Both the position numbers and the translations under genes were made by a program. Below are positions 17,642 through 26,491 of a stretch of DNA of 64,000 nucleotides, one piece after another. The notes beneath the pieces were generated by a model that did not search any database, was not told the DNA's origin, and worked only from the letters and a program-made list of their open reading frames with translations. Origin of the DNA: CAVOEB01 sp965249645 (GTDB lineage: Bacteria > Pseudomonadota > Alphaproteobacteria > UBA828 > JAPUJA01); contig CBDFML010000012.1 of assembly GCA_965249645.1 (NCBI GenBank), positions 744,001-808,000 on the forward strand, in the 5' to 3' direction. Within the stretch, counting starts at the first letter, position 1. Every line of letters begins with the position of its first letter.

Positions 17642-18139
17642 ATGGAAATGTTAGAATTCAAGGATCATGATCACTCCCGCTGTATCGCCGATGCGTTGGG
17701 CAGCGCGGAGCGCATCTGCGAGGAACGCGGCGTCCGGTTCACGCCGCTTCGTCGCCGGGTCCTGGAACTCGTGTGGCAATCCCACGGGCCGATCGGAGCC
17801 TACGAGGTGCTCGACCGGTTGCGTGCCGAGTGTCGCCGCGCGGCGCCTCCTACGGTTTATCGCGCACTTCAGTTTCTCGGTGACGAAGGCTTCGTCCACC
17901 GCATCGAATCGCTCAACGCGTATGTCGGCTGCACGACCCCCGAGAGCCGCCATAACGCCCAATATCTGATTTGCGGCCTGTGCGGCGAAGTGGCCGAAAT
18001 CGATGTCGACGAGATCACCAGCGCTATCCATCATCGGGCGGGCGATTTCGGCTTCGAGGTGCGCCGCCAGACCGTCGAAGCGGTTGGGTTGTGCAGCCGC
18101 TGCCGTGTCGAGCAGGACGAGGGAACGGACTTTGGCTAG
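17642..18139 (+). CDS. zur: Zinc uptake regulator Zur (Fur family)
   Basis: A 165-residue Fur-family repressor. The winged helix is at about 20-90 (RFTPLRRRVLELVWQSHGPIGAYEVLDRL, then PPTVYRALQFLGDEGFVHRIE), followed by a dimerisation domain. The structural zinc site is the pair CGLCG and CSRC. Sensory histidines are in the HDHSR start and RHNAQY. The adjacent znu genes make Zur rather than Fur the natural assignment. The chosen ATG 17642 begins MEMLEFKDHDH; an upstream GTG at 17597 is possible. It would repress znuA and its own operon when zinc is plentiful. Confidence 0.92.
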   Translation: MEMLEFKDHDHSRCIADALGSAERICEERGVRFTPLRRRVLELVWQSHGPIGAYEVLDRLRAECRRAAPPTVYRALQFLGDEGFVHRIESLNAYVGCTTPESRHNAQYLICGLCGEVAEIDVDEITSAIHHRAGDFGFEVRRQTVEAVGLCSRCRVEQDEGTDFG

Positions 18140-18917
18140 CGGCGGCACACCGGCCGGGCCGTTGATCGAGGGGCACGGGCTGGCCAAGGCGTTCGCCGGG
18201 CGCACCGTTCTGCACGACGTCGCCATCCGCGTCGATCCGGGCGAGATCGTCGCAATTGTCGGCCTCAACGGGGCGGGCAAGAGCACTCTGGTTCGTATTT
18301 TGTTGGGCCTGCTTGGCCCCGACGCCGGTCGGGTCGTCCGCCGGGCCGGTGTCAGGATCGGTTATATGCCCCAGCGTCTGCCCGTCGATCCTGCTCTGCC
18401 ACTCACGGTTTCGCGGTTTCTCGCGCTTGGCGGACGGCACGGGGCACCCCGTATCCAGGCGGCACTCGACGAGGTCGGCGCCGGCCGTCTCGGTGACGAC
18501 GCGGTCCAGACTGTCTCGGGCGGCGAGTTGCAACGGGTATTGTTGGCCCGGGCGCTGCTCCGCGAGCCCGATCTCCTGGTGCTCGACGAGCCCGTCCAGG
18601 GTGTCGACGTCACCGGCCAGTCGGCACTTTACCGCCTGATCGGGGATATCCGTGAGCGCCACGGCTGCGGCGTGCTGATGGTTTCTCACCAGCTCCATCT
18701 CGTGATGGCCGCCACCGACTGGGTAATCTGCCTTAACAACCACGTCTGCTGTGCCGGCCAGCCGGAATCCATCACCCGTCACCCGGAATACCTCGCCCTG
18801 TTCGGCGAACAGGTCGCCACGGGTCTCGCGGTTTATGCCCACAGCCACGACCATGTCCACGATGCGGCCGGAAACGTGGTTCCGCTCGAGGGCGAGCGGG
18901 ACGGCACCTCGGGCTAA
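18132..18917 (+). CDS. znuC: Zinc ABC transporter ATPase ZnuC
   Basis: A 261-residue ATPase with Walker A GLNGAGKST (44-52), Q-loop MPQRLPV, signature VSGGELQRV, Walker B LLVLDEP and switch histidine MVSHQLH. A TTG at 18132 overlapping the zur stop (TTTGGCTAG) gives the best start, since upstream in-frame codons run inside zur. The C-terminal tail has a histidine cluster AHSHDHVHD, common in ZnuC. Tight coupling to zur and znuB indicates a three-gene operon. Confidence 0.92.
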   Translation: MASGGTPAGPLIEGHGLAKAFAGRTVLHDVAIRVDPGEIVAIVGLNGAGKSTLVRILLGLLGPDAGRVVRRAGVRIGYMPQRLPVDPALPLTVSRFLALGGRHGAPRIQAALDEVGAGRLGDDAVQTVSGGELQRVLLARALLREPDLLVLDEPVQGVDVTGQSALYRLIGDIRERHGCGVLMVSHQLHLVMAATDWVICLNNHVCCAGQPESITRHPEYLALFGEQVATGLAVYAHSHDHVHDAAGNVVPLEGERDGTSG

Positions 18918-18923
18918 TCACCC

Positions 18924-19742
18924 ATGGACGAGTTTTTTCTGCGGGCCCTGCTGGGCGGTCTCGGCGTCGTGCTCGTTGCCGGCCCCTTGGGTTCCTTCGT
19001 CGTCTGGCGGCGCATGGCGTTCGTCGGCGATACCATGTCCCATTCGGCGCTGCTCGGCATTGCCGTGGGACTCGCGCTCCATATTCACGTCGCTATCGGC
19101 GTCCTGGCCGCCGCCGTCGCCGTCGCCCTGCTTCTCGGCCTCGCCCAGCGCCAACGCCGGCTGCCCACCGATACCTTCCTCGGCATCTTGGCCCACGCGT
19201 CGCTCGCCATCGGTCTCATCGTCATGGCGCTGCTAGATCTGCGCGGCTTTGCCCTCATGAACTACCTGTTCGGTGACATCCTCGCGGTCAGCCGGGTCGA
19301 TCTCTACTGGATTTACGGCGGCGCGGGTCTGGCGCTTGGCTTGCTGGCGGCAATCTGGCGGCCTCTGCTCTCGCTCACCGTGCATGAAGAGCTGGCCCGC
19401 GTCGAAGGCGTGCCCGTCGAGCGCGTGCGCATCCTGTTCATGCTGCTGATCGCGATCGTCATTGCCGTCGCGCTTGAAATCGTCGGTGTCCTGCTGATCA
19501 CGTCGATGCTGATCATTCCCGCGGCCGCGGCGCGGCGTTTCGCCCGCACACCCGAGCAAATGGCGGCGTTCGCGGTCCTTGCCGGCGCCATCGCCGTGGC
19601 CGGCGGGCTGTTTGGCTCGCTCGCCTGGGACACCCCCGCCGGCCCCTCCATCGTTGCCGCCGCCGCGGCCCTGTTCGCGGTCGCAAGCCTGTGGCCGAGC
19701 CGCCGCGAGTCCGGCGGTGGAGGGCTCGGCGGATCCGGATAG
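18924..19742 (+). CDS. znuB: Zinc ABC transporter permease ZnuB
   Basis: A 272-residue ABC-3 family membrane protein with roughly eight hydrophobic helices. Typical elements are FVVWRRMAFVGDTMSHSALLG near the N-terminus, GILAHASLAIGLI and a central DILAVSRVDLYW. It starts 6 bases after znuC. It forms the inner-membrane zinc channel. The polar C-terminus (SRRESGGGGLGG) is low complexity. Confidence 0.94.
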   Translation: MDEFFLRALLGGLGVVLVAGPLGSFVVWRRMAFVGDTMSHSALLGIAVGLALHIHVAIGVLAAAVAVALLLGLAQRQRRLPTDTFLGILAHASLAIGLIVMALLDLRGFALMNYLFGDILAVSRVDLYWIYGGAGLALGLLAAIWRPLLSLTVHEELARVEGVPVERVRILFMLLIAIVIAVALEIVGVLLITSMLIIPAAAARRFARTPEQMAAFAVLAGAIAVAGGLFGSLAWDTPAGPSIVAAAAALFAVASLWPSRRESGGGGLGGSG

Positions 19743-19777
19743 CGAATTCCGAACCACGTATGTCGCGGTTTCGCGTG

Positions 19778-19833
19778 CCCGCAGGTGCGAATCGCCACTT
19801 GTGCGGCGAAAACCTCCGTGGCGATTGAACGCC
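19778..19833 (+). repeat. REP-like dispersed hairpin element, diverged copy 1
   Basis: Between the convergent znuB and metC genes lies a degenerate copy of the dispersed element: the core ATCGCCACTTGTGCGGCGA is followed by CCTCCGTGGCGATTGAACGC. It matches the consensus layout but with several substitutions. Confidence 0.55.
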
Positions 19834-19852
19834 GCTTGGCATTGCAGCAAGC

Positions 19853-21049
19853 CTAAGCGGATAGGGCATTAAGCCGCGCAAAGCCCGCGTCGAGATCGCG
19901 AATCAGGTCGTTGGCATCCTCCAGCCCCGCATGGAGGCGAACCGAGGGGCCAACCGCGTCCCACTTCGTCGCGCTGCGCGCGTTTTCGGGCTGGGTCGGG
20001 ATCGCCAGGCTTTCATAGCCGCCCCAGCTGTAGCCCAGGCCGAACAGTTCGAGCCCCTCGAGCAGGGCCGTCACCGCCGCCTGGGCGACCGGTTCGAGGA
20101 CCACGCCGAACAGCCCCGAAGCGCCGGTGAAGTCGCGCTTCCAAAGCGCGTGTCCCGGGTCGTCCGCAAGGACGGGGTGCAACACTCGCGCCACCTCGGG
20201 TCGGCCTTGCAGCCATTCTGCCAATGCGAGCCCGGTTTCGTGGTGGCGGCGCAACCGAACGTCGAGGGTGCGCAGGCCACGCAGTGCCAGATAGCAATCG
20301 TCGGGCGAGACCGAAAAACCCATGTCTTCGACCGCGTTGGTGATCGGCGTATAGGCCTCTTCGGTGGTGGTCAGGATGCCCATCATGGCGTCCGAATGGC
20401 CGACGATGTATTTCGTTGCGGCCTGGACTGAGACGTCGACGCCGAAATCGAGGGGCTTGAAATAGAGCGGCGTCGCCCAGGTGTTGTCCATCGCGACCAT
20501 CACGCCCTTGGCATGCGAGGCCTCGACGATCGCCGGGATATCCTGGACTTCGAAGGTCAATGAGCCCGGCGATTCCGCGTAGACCAGCTTCGTGTTGGGC
20601 CGGATCAGCTCGGCGATGCCCGCGCCGATCAGGGGGTCGTAGTAGGTCGTCTCGACACCGAAGCGCGCCAGCAGCGCCTGGCAGATGCTCCGGCTCGGCT
20701 GATAGACCGAATCGACCATCAGGACGTTGTCGCCCGCCTTGACGAAGGCAAGCAGCGTGGCAGCTGCCGCGGCCTTGCCCGAGGGAACCACCACCGAGCG
20801 GTAGCCGTTCTCGAGCTCCGCCATGGCGTCCTGCAGCGCGAAATGGGTGGGACCGCCCCAGCGGCCGTAGGTCAGCGTGCCGAAGCGGTCCCACAGGTTC
20901 TTGTCGAGATCGGCGACCGAGGCGTTAAGCACCGTCGAGCCCCGATGCACCGCCGGGTTGACGTAGCGGAACGCGCTGGTCTCGTCGCGCCCGCCATGGG
21001 CGAGGCGGGTGACAGGGGTGGTGGCGGGCTTGCGGTCGTCGTCGCTCAT
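19853..21049 (-). CDS. metC: Cystathionine beta-lyase (Cys/Met metabolism PLP enzyme)
   Basis: A 398-residue fold-type I PLP enzyme. The Schiff-base lysine is K213 in QAATKYIVGHSD, with the typical YGRWGGPTHFALQDAMAELE region for phosphate binding and DNTWATPLY. The opening TRLAHGGRDE and the WGGYESLAIPTQP motif favour cystathionine beta-lyase over gamma-synthase. It makes homocysteine from cystathionine in methionine synthesis. It is a single gene, flanked on both sides by REP-like repeats. Confidence 0.92.
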   Translation of the reverse strand: MSDDDRKPATTPVTRLAHGGRDETSAFRYVNPAVHRGSTVLNASVADLDKNLWDRFGTLTYGRWGGPTHFALQDAMAELENGYRSVVVPSGKAAAAATLLAFVKAGDNVLMVDSVYQPSRSICQALLARFGVETTYYDPLIGAGIAELIRPNTKLVYAESPGSLTFEVQDIPAIVEASHAKGVMVAMDNTWATPLYFKPLDFGVDVSVQAATKYIVGHSDAMMGILTTTEEAYTPITNAVEDMGFSVSPDDCYLALRGLRTLDVRLRRHHETGLALAEWLQGRPEVARVLHPVLADDPGHALWKRDFTGASGLFGVVLEPVAQAAVTALLEGLELFGLGYSWGGYESLAIPTQPENARSATKWDAVGPSVRLHAGLEDANDLIRDLDAGFARLNALSA

Positions 21050-21127
21050 GGGCGGCCTGTCCAGTCGGGGGCGAATCTCACACCTATCTTTGCATCAACC
21101 CCGCGGTGGTGCCATGCCCGTGGTAAG

Positions 21128-21180
21128 CCCGCGGCCGCGGGCCGCCGCTTATCCGGCGTGGACCTTCGTGGCGACTGGAC
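21128..21180 (+). repeat. REP-like dispersed hairpin element, copy 2
   Basis: GCCGCGGGCCGCCGCTTATC, then CGGCGTGGACCTTCGTGGCGACTGG. It shares the core CGCCGCTTATNCGGCG hairpin with the copies at 21926, 30484 and 38793. It lies upstream of metC and downstream of a DUF1989 gene. Confidence 0.7.
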
Positions 21181-21222
21181 ACCATTTCGCTTTGGTTTTT
21201 GCAAAGCGGAATGGAAAAGAAG

Positions 21223-21828
21223 TTAGTCGATCGTGAATTCGCAATCGTTGATCTGTCCGCCGGGGCCGTTGACCGGCCAATCCGGGTGATCCCACGGGCA
21301 GCAGGAGAACGCGATGATCAGGTCGCACTCGGCCTTCAGCGTGACGTGGCAGCCTTGCGTGCCGCCGGGCATGGGGAAGGTCATCTCGCCCTTGTCGCTG
21401 ATGAAGGTGTGCTGGAACAGGTTCCACGGGCAGGGCTGCTCAGGAATCTGGAGCCCCAGCTCCGCCATGCCCTCGATCAGGTTTGTCGCGCAGGCGCGAT
21501 GCGGCGGGCTGTCCATGCCGAATTCATGATAGAGCGCGGGGCTGCAGGCGGCGCACTGGGTGTCGTGCCAGCCCGCCGAGCTATCGTCTTCAAGGGTGAT
21601 CATCGGGGTGTACAGGTTGCTCACCATCACGTCGCCCTTGCGGGTAAACGCGTTGAGGATTTTCAGCCGGGTATGCTCCATCGACATGAACTCGTCGGTG
21701 TTGGGATCGCAGAACGCCCAGCAGTCGACCACCTGAAACCCCGCAGGATTGGCCAGCTTTAGGCGCTGCCCGGCTTTCAAGTGTGCGGCCTTACCAAAGC
21801 GGGCCTTGATCGTCGTAACGTCGGACAT
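21223..21828 (-). CDS. DUF1989 (urea carboxylase-associated) family protein, copy 1
   Basis: A 201-residue DUF1989 protein. Shared family motifs are KARFGKAAHLKAGQRLKL at the start, VVDCWAFCDPNTDEFMSMEHTR, GWHDTQCAACSP, PHRACATNLIEGM, PWNLFQHTF and FSCCPWDHPDWPVNG. The repeated His/Cys residues suggest a metal site. Known DUF1989 members include urea-carboxylase-associated proteins and the carboxyguanidine deiminase subunits CgdA/CgdB, so a role in ureido or guanidino chemistry is possible but not shown. It is last in a minus-strand run of three paralogs. Confidence 0.88.
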   Translation of the reverse strand: MSDVTTIKARFGKAAHLKAGQRLKLANPAGFQVVDCWAFCDPNTDEFMSMEHTRLKILNAFTRKGDVMVSNLYTPMITLEDDSSAGWHDTQCAACSPALYHEFGMDSPPHRACATNLIEGMAELGLQIPEQPCPWNLFQHTFISDKGEMTFPMPGGTQGCHVTLKAECDLIIAFSCCPWDHPDWPVNGPGGQINDCEFTID

Positions 21829-21925
21829 GGCGGAATCTCCCTGTTGGTTTTATCGCGCTTGGCGCGAGCTTAGCGAATTCGCCGCGCCGCGCAAAGACGC
21901 CACGGAGCGGCGAATTTCGCAATCC

Positions 21926-21979
21926 CGCGACCGCGGGCCGCCGCTCATGCGGCGAGAGCCTGCGTGGCGCCTGAACGCC
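21926..21979 (+). repeat. REP-like dispersed hairpin element, copy 3
   Basis: CCGCGGGCCGCCGCTCATGC followed by GGCGAGAGCCTGCGTGGCGC and CTGAACGCCT. The central hairpin has arms CGCCGC and GCGGCG. It sits between two DUF1989 genes. Confidence 0.75.
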
Positions 21980-22016
21980 TTTCAGCTTTCACGCCTAAAG
22001 CTGAAAGAATTAGGCG

Positions 22017-22622
22017 CTAATTGATTTCGACCGCGCAGTCGTTGATCTTGCCGTCGGTGCCGTTGATCAACAGGCCCTCGACGTCCCACGGGCAGCAGGA
22101 AAACGCGAGGATCAGGTCGCGCTCGGCCTTCAGCGTGACCGAGCAGCCCGCCTCGTTTCTGGGTTCTTCGTGGCGGATGAAGCCGTCCGGGTTGACGAAA
22201 GAATGCTGAAACAGGTTCCACGGGCTGGGCTGCTCGGAAATCTCGTGTCCCAGCGCGGCCATGGCTTCGGCAAGATTGAGCGCGCAGGCGCGGTGCGGAG
22301 GGCAGGGAATTCCATACTGCTCATAAAGTCCCGGGCTGCAGGCCGCGACCAGCGTGTCGTGGCCGCCGTCGCTGGTGTCTTCGACGAAGGTCAGCATCGG
22401 CCGGTTGCGGCTCGAAACCATGGTGTCGCCGGCGTGGAAATAGACGTTGTGGATATATTCCCGGGAATGCTCCATCGAGAGCACTTCCGAGATATCCGGG
22501 TCGCAAAACGCCCAGGTGTCGACCACCTGGCGGCCGGTCGTGTTGATCAGCCTGAGCGTCTGCCCAGCCTTGAGCGGAAAGGCCTTGCCAAAGCGGGCGG
22601 GCACCGTGTCGTGCGTGATCAT
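22017..22622 (-). CDS. DUF1989 family protein, copy 2
   Basis: A 201-residue paralog of the flanking genes with the same motif order: PARFGKAFPLKAGQTLRL, VVDTWAFCDPDISEVLSMEHSR, GGHDTLVAACSPG, CPPHRACALNLAEAM, PWNLFQHSF and FSCCPWDVEGLLING. It differs from copies 1 and 3 mainly in the segment after YEQYGIPCPPH and in an insert RHEEPRNEAG. Equal length and tandem arrangement indicate duplication followed by divergence; distinct subunits of one enzyme are conceivable. Confidence 0.88.
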   Translation of the reverse strand: MITHDTVPARFGKAFPLKAGQTLRLINTTGRQVVDTWAFCDPDISEVLSMEHSREYIHNVYFHAGDTMVSSRNRPMLTFVEDTSDGGHDTLVAACSPGLYEQYGIPCPPHRACALNLAEAMAALGHEISEQPSPWNLFQHSFVNPDGFIRHEEPRNEAGCSVTLKAERDLILAFSCCPWDVEGLLINGTDGKINDCAVEIN

Positions 22623-22656
22623 GGCGCTCTCTCCCTGCCGGGTACGCCTTGAGGCG

Positions 22657-23262
22657 CTAGGTGATCTCGAAGACGCAGTCGTGAATCTCGCCGTCGGCGC
22701 CGTTGACCAGCATGCCTTCGATTTCCCACGGGCAACAGGAAAACGCGATCACCAGGTCGCACTCCGCCTTGAGCGTGACGCCGCAGCCAGGTCCGTTGTT
22801 GTCCGCCGGGATATGGCTGAACGAGCCGTCCGGGTTGACCGTGCTGTGTTGAAACAGGTTCCACGGGCTGGGCTGCTCGGGGATTTCCAGGCCCAGCTCG
22901 GTCATGCCCTCGATCAGGTTGGTGGCACAGGCCCGATGCGGCGGGCTGTCGACGCCGAGAAAGCGGTAATGCTCGGGGCTGCAAGCCGCGGCCAGGGTGT
23001 CGTGGCCGCCGTCCGACGTGTCGTCTTCGAGCGTCAGCATCGGCTTGAACTTGTTCGAGACCAGTGTCCCACCCTTGCGCACGAAAATATTGAGGTTTGC
23101 GTTGCGCGTATGCTCCATCGACATAAATTCCGACAGATCGGGGTCGCAAAACGCCCAGGTGTCGACCACCTGGTCGCCGCTCAGATTCGTCAATTTCAGC
23201 CGCTGACCCGCCTTCATATGCGCCGCTTTGCCGTGACGCGCGGGAATTGTCGTCTCTCCCAT
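22657..23262 (-). CDS. DUF1989 family protein, copy 3
   Basis: A 201-residue paralog, first in the minus-strand run. Motifs: PARHGKAAHMKAGQRLKLTN, VVDTWAFCDPDLSEFMSMEHTR, GGHDTLAAACSPEHYRF, PHRACATNLIEGM, PWNLFQHST and FSCCPWEIEGMLVNG. A GGGGGAGA ribosome-binding site precedes ATG. A 237-base gap upstream is the likely promoter for the trio. No urea carboxylase gene is in this window. Confidence 0.88.
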   Translation of the reverse strand: MGETTIPARHGKAAHMKAGQRLKLTNLSGDQVVDTWAFCDPDLSEFMSMEHTRNANLNIFVRKGGTLVSNKFKPMLTLEDDTSDGGHDTLAAACSPEHYRFLGVDSPPHRACATNLIEGMTELGLEIPEQPSPWNLFQHSTVNPDGSFSHIPADNNGPGCGVTLKAECDLVIAFSCCPWEIEGMLVNGADGEIHDCVFEIT

Positions 23263-23499
23263 GACCGTCTCCCCCGGTTAATTATTGGCTTGTTTCGGCC
23301 ATCATAGGCGAGGTCGTACAACTCGCAAAGCGGCATGACAATTCTGTGATCGCCGAGTCACATTCTGGCCGCAATATCTTGTGAGACTTCACTTGCGCGG
23401 GAGATGGACAATCCATCCGGGAGAAGCGCACGGGGCTTGCGGCGGTACCCTGTCCGTTGCGGGCCCCAACTCTGTTCAGGCAACGCCCGGCGCGGATCG

Positions 23500-24264
23500 C
23501 TAATAGGTCTTCAGGATCGTTCCATAGGGCAGCACACCGTTGAATCGCATCATCGTGCAGGAAACCATCTCCCGCACCGAAACGGCGATATCGGACGGCT
23601 GGTCATGGTTGATCTGGGCCGGGCCGGTGAAGATCTCGGCGCGGCCGTCGCTGCCCACGATCGGCGAAACCTCGTACTGGACCTTGACCAGTTGGGCCAG
23701 CGACGGCGTCATGCTGCCCTCGGCGTCGGGGATGATCTTGAGCACCACCAGGGGCGGGTTCGGATCGAGCGCGTCCAGCGGCACGTTCTCGCGCGGCCGC
23801 ATCGTCGCCGTCAGCAGCCGGTGGTCCCCGGCAAGATCGGTGGTGACGCGCACGTCGCCGGAGCCCAGGGTGGCGATCTCGATCTTTTCGCACAGCTTCT
23901 TGGGGAAGCCGTAAATCTCGCGACCGATGATCGAGGCGTTCTCCCTGGTCTCGTAGAGATTGCACGAGTACAGCATGAGCTCGCCCTCGAAGCGGCACAG
24001 GAAGCCCAGATAGCACTCGCCGTAAGCCCCCGCGACCGTCGAATAGCCGTTCCGCGCGGTGGTCAGCACCGCAGTGGCCGGCTCGACCATCTCGAGCTCG
24101 GCGGGCAGCCTCGAGAGCGCCTCCTCGTCGTCCGTGTGGTAGACGAAAGTCACCGCCTGGCAGTCGCGGTAGTAGTACGGGCCCCGCGGATAGAGCGGGT
24201 GCGTCACCGGCATCGATTCGCCGAAATCGCTTGGTTTCAATCGGCCGAATTTTGCCTTGCCCAT
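23500..24264 (-). CDS. Acetoacetate decarboxylase (ADC) family protein
   Basis: A 254-residue ADC-superfamily protein. The catalytic Schiff-base lysine region is EIYGFPKKLCEKIEI (K122/K123), preceded by the conserved YLGFLCRFEGE strand and followed by LVVLKIIPD. ATG 24264 is used because the reading frame upstream to 24333 lacks conservation and AGGACGT supports this start. Family members decarboxylate acetoacetate or, more generally, run Schiff-base aldol or dehydratase chemistry; the substrate here is unknown. Confidence 0.87.
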   Translation of the reverse strand: MGKAKFGRLKPSDFGESMPVTHPLYPRGPYYYRDCQAVTFVYHTDDEEALSRLPAELEMVEPATAVLTTARNGYSTVAGAYGECYLGFLCRFEGELMLYSCNLYETRENASIIGREIYGFPKKLCEKIEIATLGSGDVRVTTDLAGDHRLLTATMRPRENVPLDALDPNPPLVVLKIIPDAEGSMTPSLAQLVKVQYEVSPIVGSDGRAEIFTGPAQINHDQPSDIAVSVREMVSCTMMRFNGVLPYGTILKTY

Positions 24265-24438
24265 GATCCGACGTCCTTTGAAGTTCCTATGACGGAGCGA
24301 GCCGTGGAGTTTTACACTTCGAGGCGAGCGCAATCAATTGAAGACGAGCGCCGACGTTTGTTGCGTCGGTGCGAATTTAGGCCGATGGTCCGTGCGACGT
24401 CGTGTTGAGATAATCGATCGCAAGCGAGGGGAGACCGC

Positions 24439-25611
24439 ATGACGAAACCACGCATTGCCATCATCGGTGCGGGCACAGGCGGGTGTGGCTGTGCTCGGCG
24501 CGCCGCCGAACTGGGTGCTGCCGAGGTCATCCTGATCGAGAGGGAAACGCCCGCGGCGGGCTCATCGAGCCGTTCGGCCGGGGTCTACAACGCCCAGACC
24601 ACCGACCCGCTGCATATCGAAATCCGGGTCCGCGCCCGCGAGCTGTTCTTCCGCCTCAACGAGGAAGGCAAGCTCCCGCTGGCAAAGATCGGCAACCTTC
24701 GCCCCGGCGGCACGGCGGCAGACGTCGCGGCCTTCGAGGCCGCGCTGGAGGTCCAGCGAAGCTTGGGTGCGCACGACGGCCAGGTGCTCGATCCCGACGC
24801 TATGAGGCGGCTCGTTCCCGACCTCAAGACCGACGACCTCGCGGGCGGCCTGTTCGGCCCGAACGACGGCCATCTCGACGGCTACCTGCTATGCACCGCG
24901 CTGGTCGACGAGGCCAAGGAGCATGGCGCGCAACTCCTCGCCCATGCCGAAGTGACGGGCCACGCAAAGCGCAACGGGGCGCATCTTCTGCAAACCACGC
25001 AAGGCGAGGTCGAATGCGACGTCGTCGTCAACGCGACCGGCGCCTGGGCGGGCCGAATCGGAGAGATGCTCGGCCATCCCGCCGGGATCAAGCCGCAGCT
25101 CCACGAAGTCGTTCAGATCAAGCTGCCCCGCGAGCTCGGCTACGTCGTGCCCATGATCAACACCTATATGCCGGGCCAGGCGGGCCAGGGGGTCTATTTT
25201 CGCCAGGACGGGCCCGACAGCATGATCGCCGGTCTGCACAGCTACGACGCAGTCGAGGGCCTCGACGTGGCCGATCCGGACGCCTTCGGTCCGTCCGAAG
25301 GCGACGACTACCTCATGGAGGTCGCGACCCTGGTCTCCGAGCGCCTGGAGGTCGAAGGGCTGGGCTTCAAGTACGGCTGGTGCGGGCTCTACCCGATCAG
25401 CGCGGACGGCCAGTTCCAGGTCGGCCCCTACGCGGCGGACCCGAGCGTCGCGGCGGTCGCCGGGCTGGGCGGGGTCGGCGTGACCTCGGGCGCGATTTTG
25501 GGCGCGCTCGCCGCCGAGTGGATCATGCTCGGCAAGCCGACGACCCTGTCCGCGGCCAACGCGCAAGCGCTGCTGCCCGACAGGCCGGATCTCGCTTCGC
25601 TTGCCTCCTAG
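24439..25611 (+). CDS. FAD-dependent oxidoreductase, DAO (D-amino-acid/sarcosine oxidase-like) family
   Basis: A 390-residue flavoenzyme. The N-terminal Rossmann motif is IIGAGTGGCGCARRAAELGA (about 7-26), ending in a glutamate for the ribose (LIERE). The C-terminal part carries the GLGGVGVTSGAILGALAAEW motif that closes over FAD. The overall plan resembles sarcosine/glycine oxidases and other DAO proteins. It is a single gene on the plus strand after the ADC gene. Substrate unknown; amines or N-methyl amino acids are typical. Confidence 0.88.
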   Translation: MTKPRIAIIGAGTGGCGCARRAAELGAAEVILIERETPAAGSSSRSAGVYNAQTTDPLHIEIRVRARELFFRLNEEGKLPLAKIGNLRPGGTAADVAAFEAALEVQRSLGAHDGQVLDPDAMRRLVPDLKTDDLAGGLFGPNDGHLDGYLLCTALVDEAKEHGAQLLAHAEVTGHAKRNGAHLLQTTQGEVECDVVVNATGAWAGRIGEMLGHPAGIKPQLHEVVQIKLPRELGYVVPMINTYMPGQAGQGVYFRQDGPDSMIAGLHSYDAVEGLDVADPDAFGPSEGDDYLMEVATLVSERLEVEGLGFKYGWCGLYPISADGQFQVGPYAADPSVAAVAGLGGVGVTSGAILGALAAEWIMLGKPTTLSAANAQALLPDRPDLASLAS

Positions 25612-25623
25612 GCGAAGAGCGGG

Positions 25624-26436
25624 TCAGTCTCTGTCCGCCGCGAAGCCTTCCGCGATCTCGACCAGCCAGTCCTGGGGCAAATCGGCCGTGAGCGAGTAAA
25701 ACAGCGGGCCTGCGGTCCAGATCACCTGCCGGTAGCCGTCGAGCCCCTCGGGCATGCGCTCTTCGAGGGGCGCGAAGACCACTCCGTCCGCGCCCGATTC
25801 GGGCAGGCCGTCGCGCGACATGACGTAGAGCGTCAGCGGTCGGCCGTCCGCTTCATAGAGATACGCCGCCACCGGGCGTTCGAGAAAATAGGCGAGCCGG
25901 CCGCCAACCAGATGCGCCGCGTCTCCACCCGCAGGCGGGAGCGGCGGCGTAAATCCCACGCGTCCGGCGAACCAGCCCTGCACGATCGCCGCGTCGCCGC
26001 CGCGCCCGGCGTTGAGCACCGTGCGCATGTCGTCGATCGGTGCGGTGACCAGCCAATCCCCCGGCGCGTCGCCGCCCTTCCACTGGTAGAGAAAGAGCAC
26101 GACGAGGGCGAGCGCGACGATGCCCACCCACAGCCAGCTGCGCCGCCGCCGTCCGCCTCCGGAACGCGACCCCGTCGCCGCGTTCATGGCGGACAGCCGG
26201 ATATCGCGCGAGATGTTGCCGCCGAACCCGCGCAGGGATTCACCCTCCTGCTTGGCCGCGGTCACCTTGGCGGCGAGCAGGTCGTCTTCCGCCAGCATCC
26301 GGCTCAGCTCCTCGCGTGCGCCGGGCGTCTCGTCGAGGAACTGCTGGATCGCCACGACCTCCTCCTTGGGGAGCTCGCCGTCGATATAGGGGCGAAGCTT
26401 CGCCCGGATCTCGTCCCGGTCCATGGTTTCCGTCAC
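25624..26436 (-). CDS. Anti-sigma-factor-like single-span membrane protein
   Basis: A 270-residue protein with an N-terminal zinc-finger-less anti-sigma domain (IRAKLRPYIDGELPKEEVVAIQQFL, about 9-33), one transmembrane helix near 102-117 (LWVGIVALALVVLFLY) and a periplasmic C-terminal domain. This is the usual layout of RsiW/ChrR-type transmembrane anti-sigma factors. No ECF sigma gene lies next to it, which is unusual. It could instead be a related DUF-type regulator. Function assigned by layout only. Confidence 0.75.
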   Translation of the reverse strand: MTETMDRDEIRAKLRPYIDGELPKEEVVAIQQFLDETPGAREELSRMLAEDDLLAAKVTAAKQEGESLRGFGGNISRDIRLSAMNAATGSRSGGGRRRRSWLWVGIVALALVVLFLYQWKGGDAPGDWLVTAPIDDMRTVLNAGRGGDAAIVQGWFAGRVGFTPPLPPAGGDAAHLVGGRLAYFLERPVAAYLYEADGRPLTLYVMSRDGLPESGADGVVFAPLEERMPEGLDGYRQVIWTAGPLFYSLTADLPQDWLVEIAEGFAADRD

Positions 26437-26491
26437 TTGTTGAGCAAAATCATATCGTTAGGAAAAAATCATTAAATTAGTGTCGAGCCTG

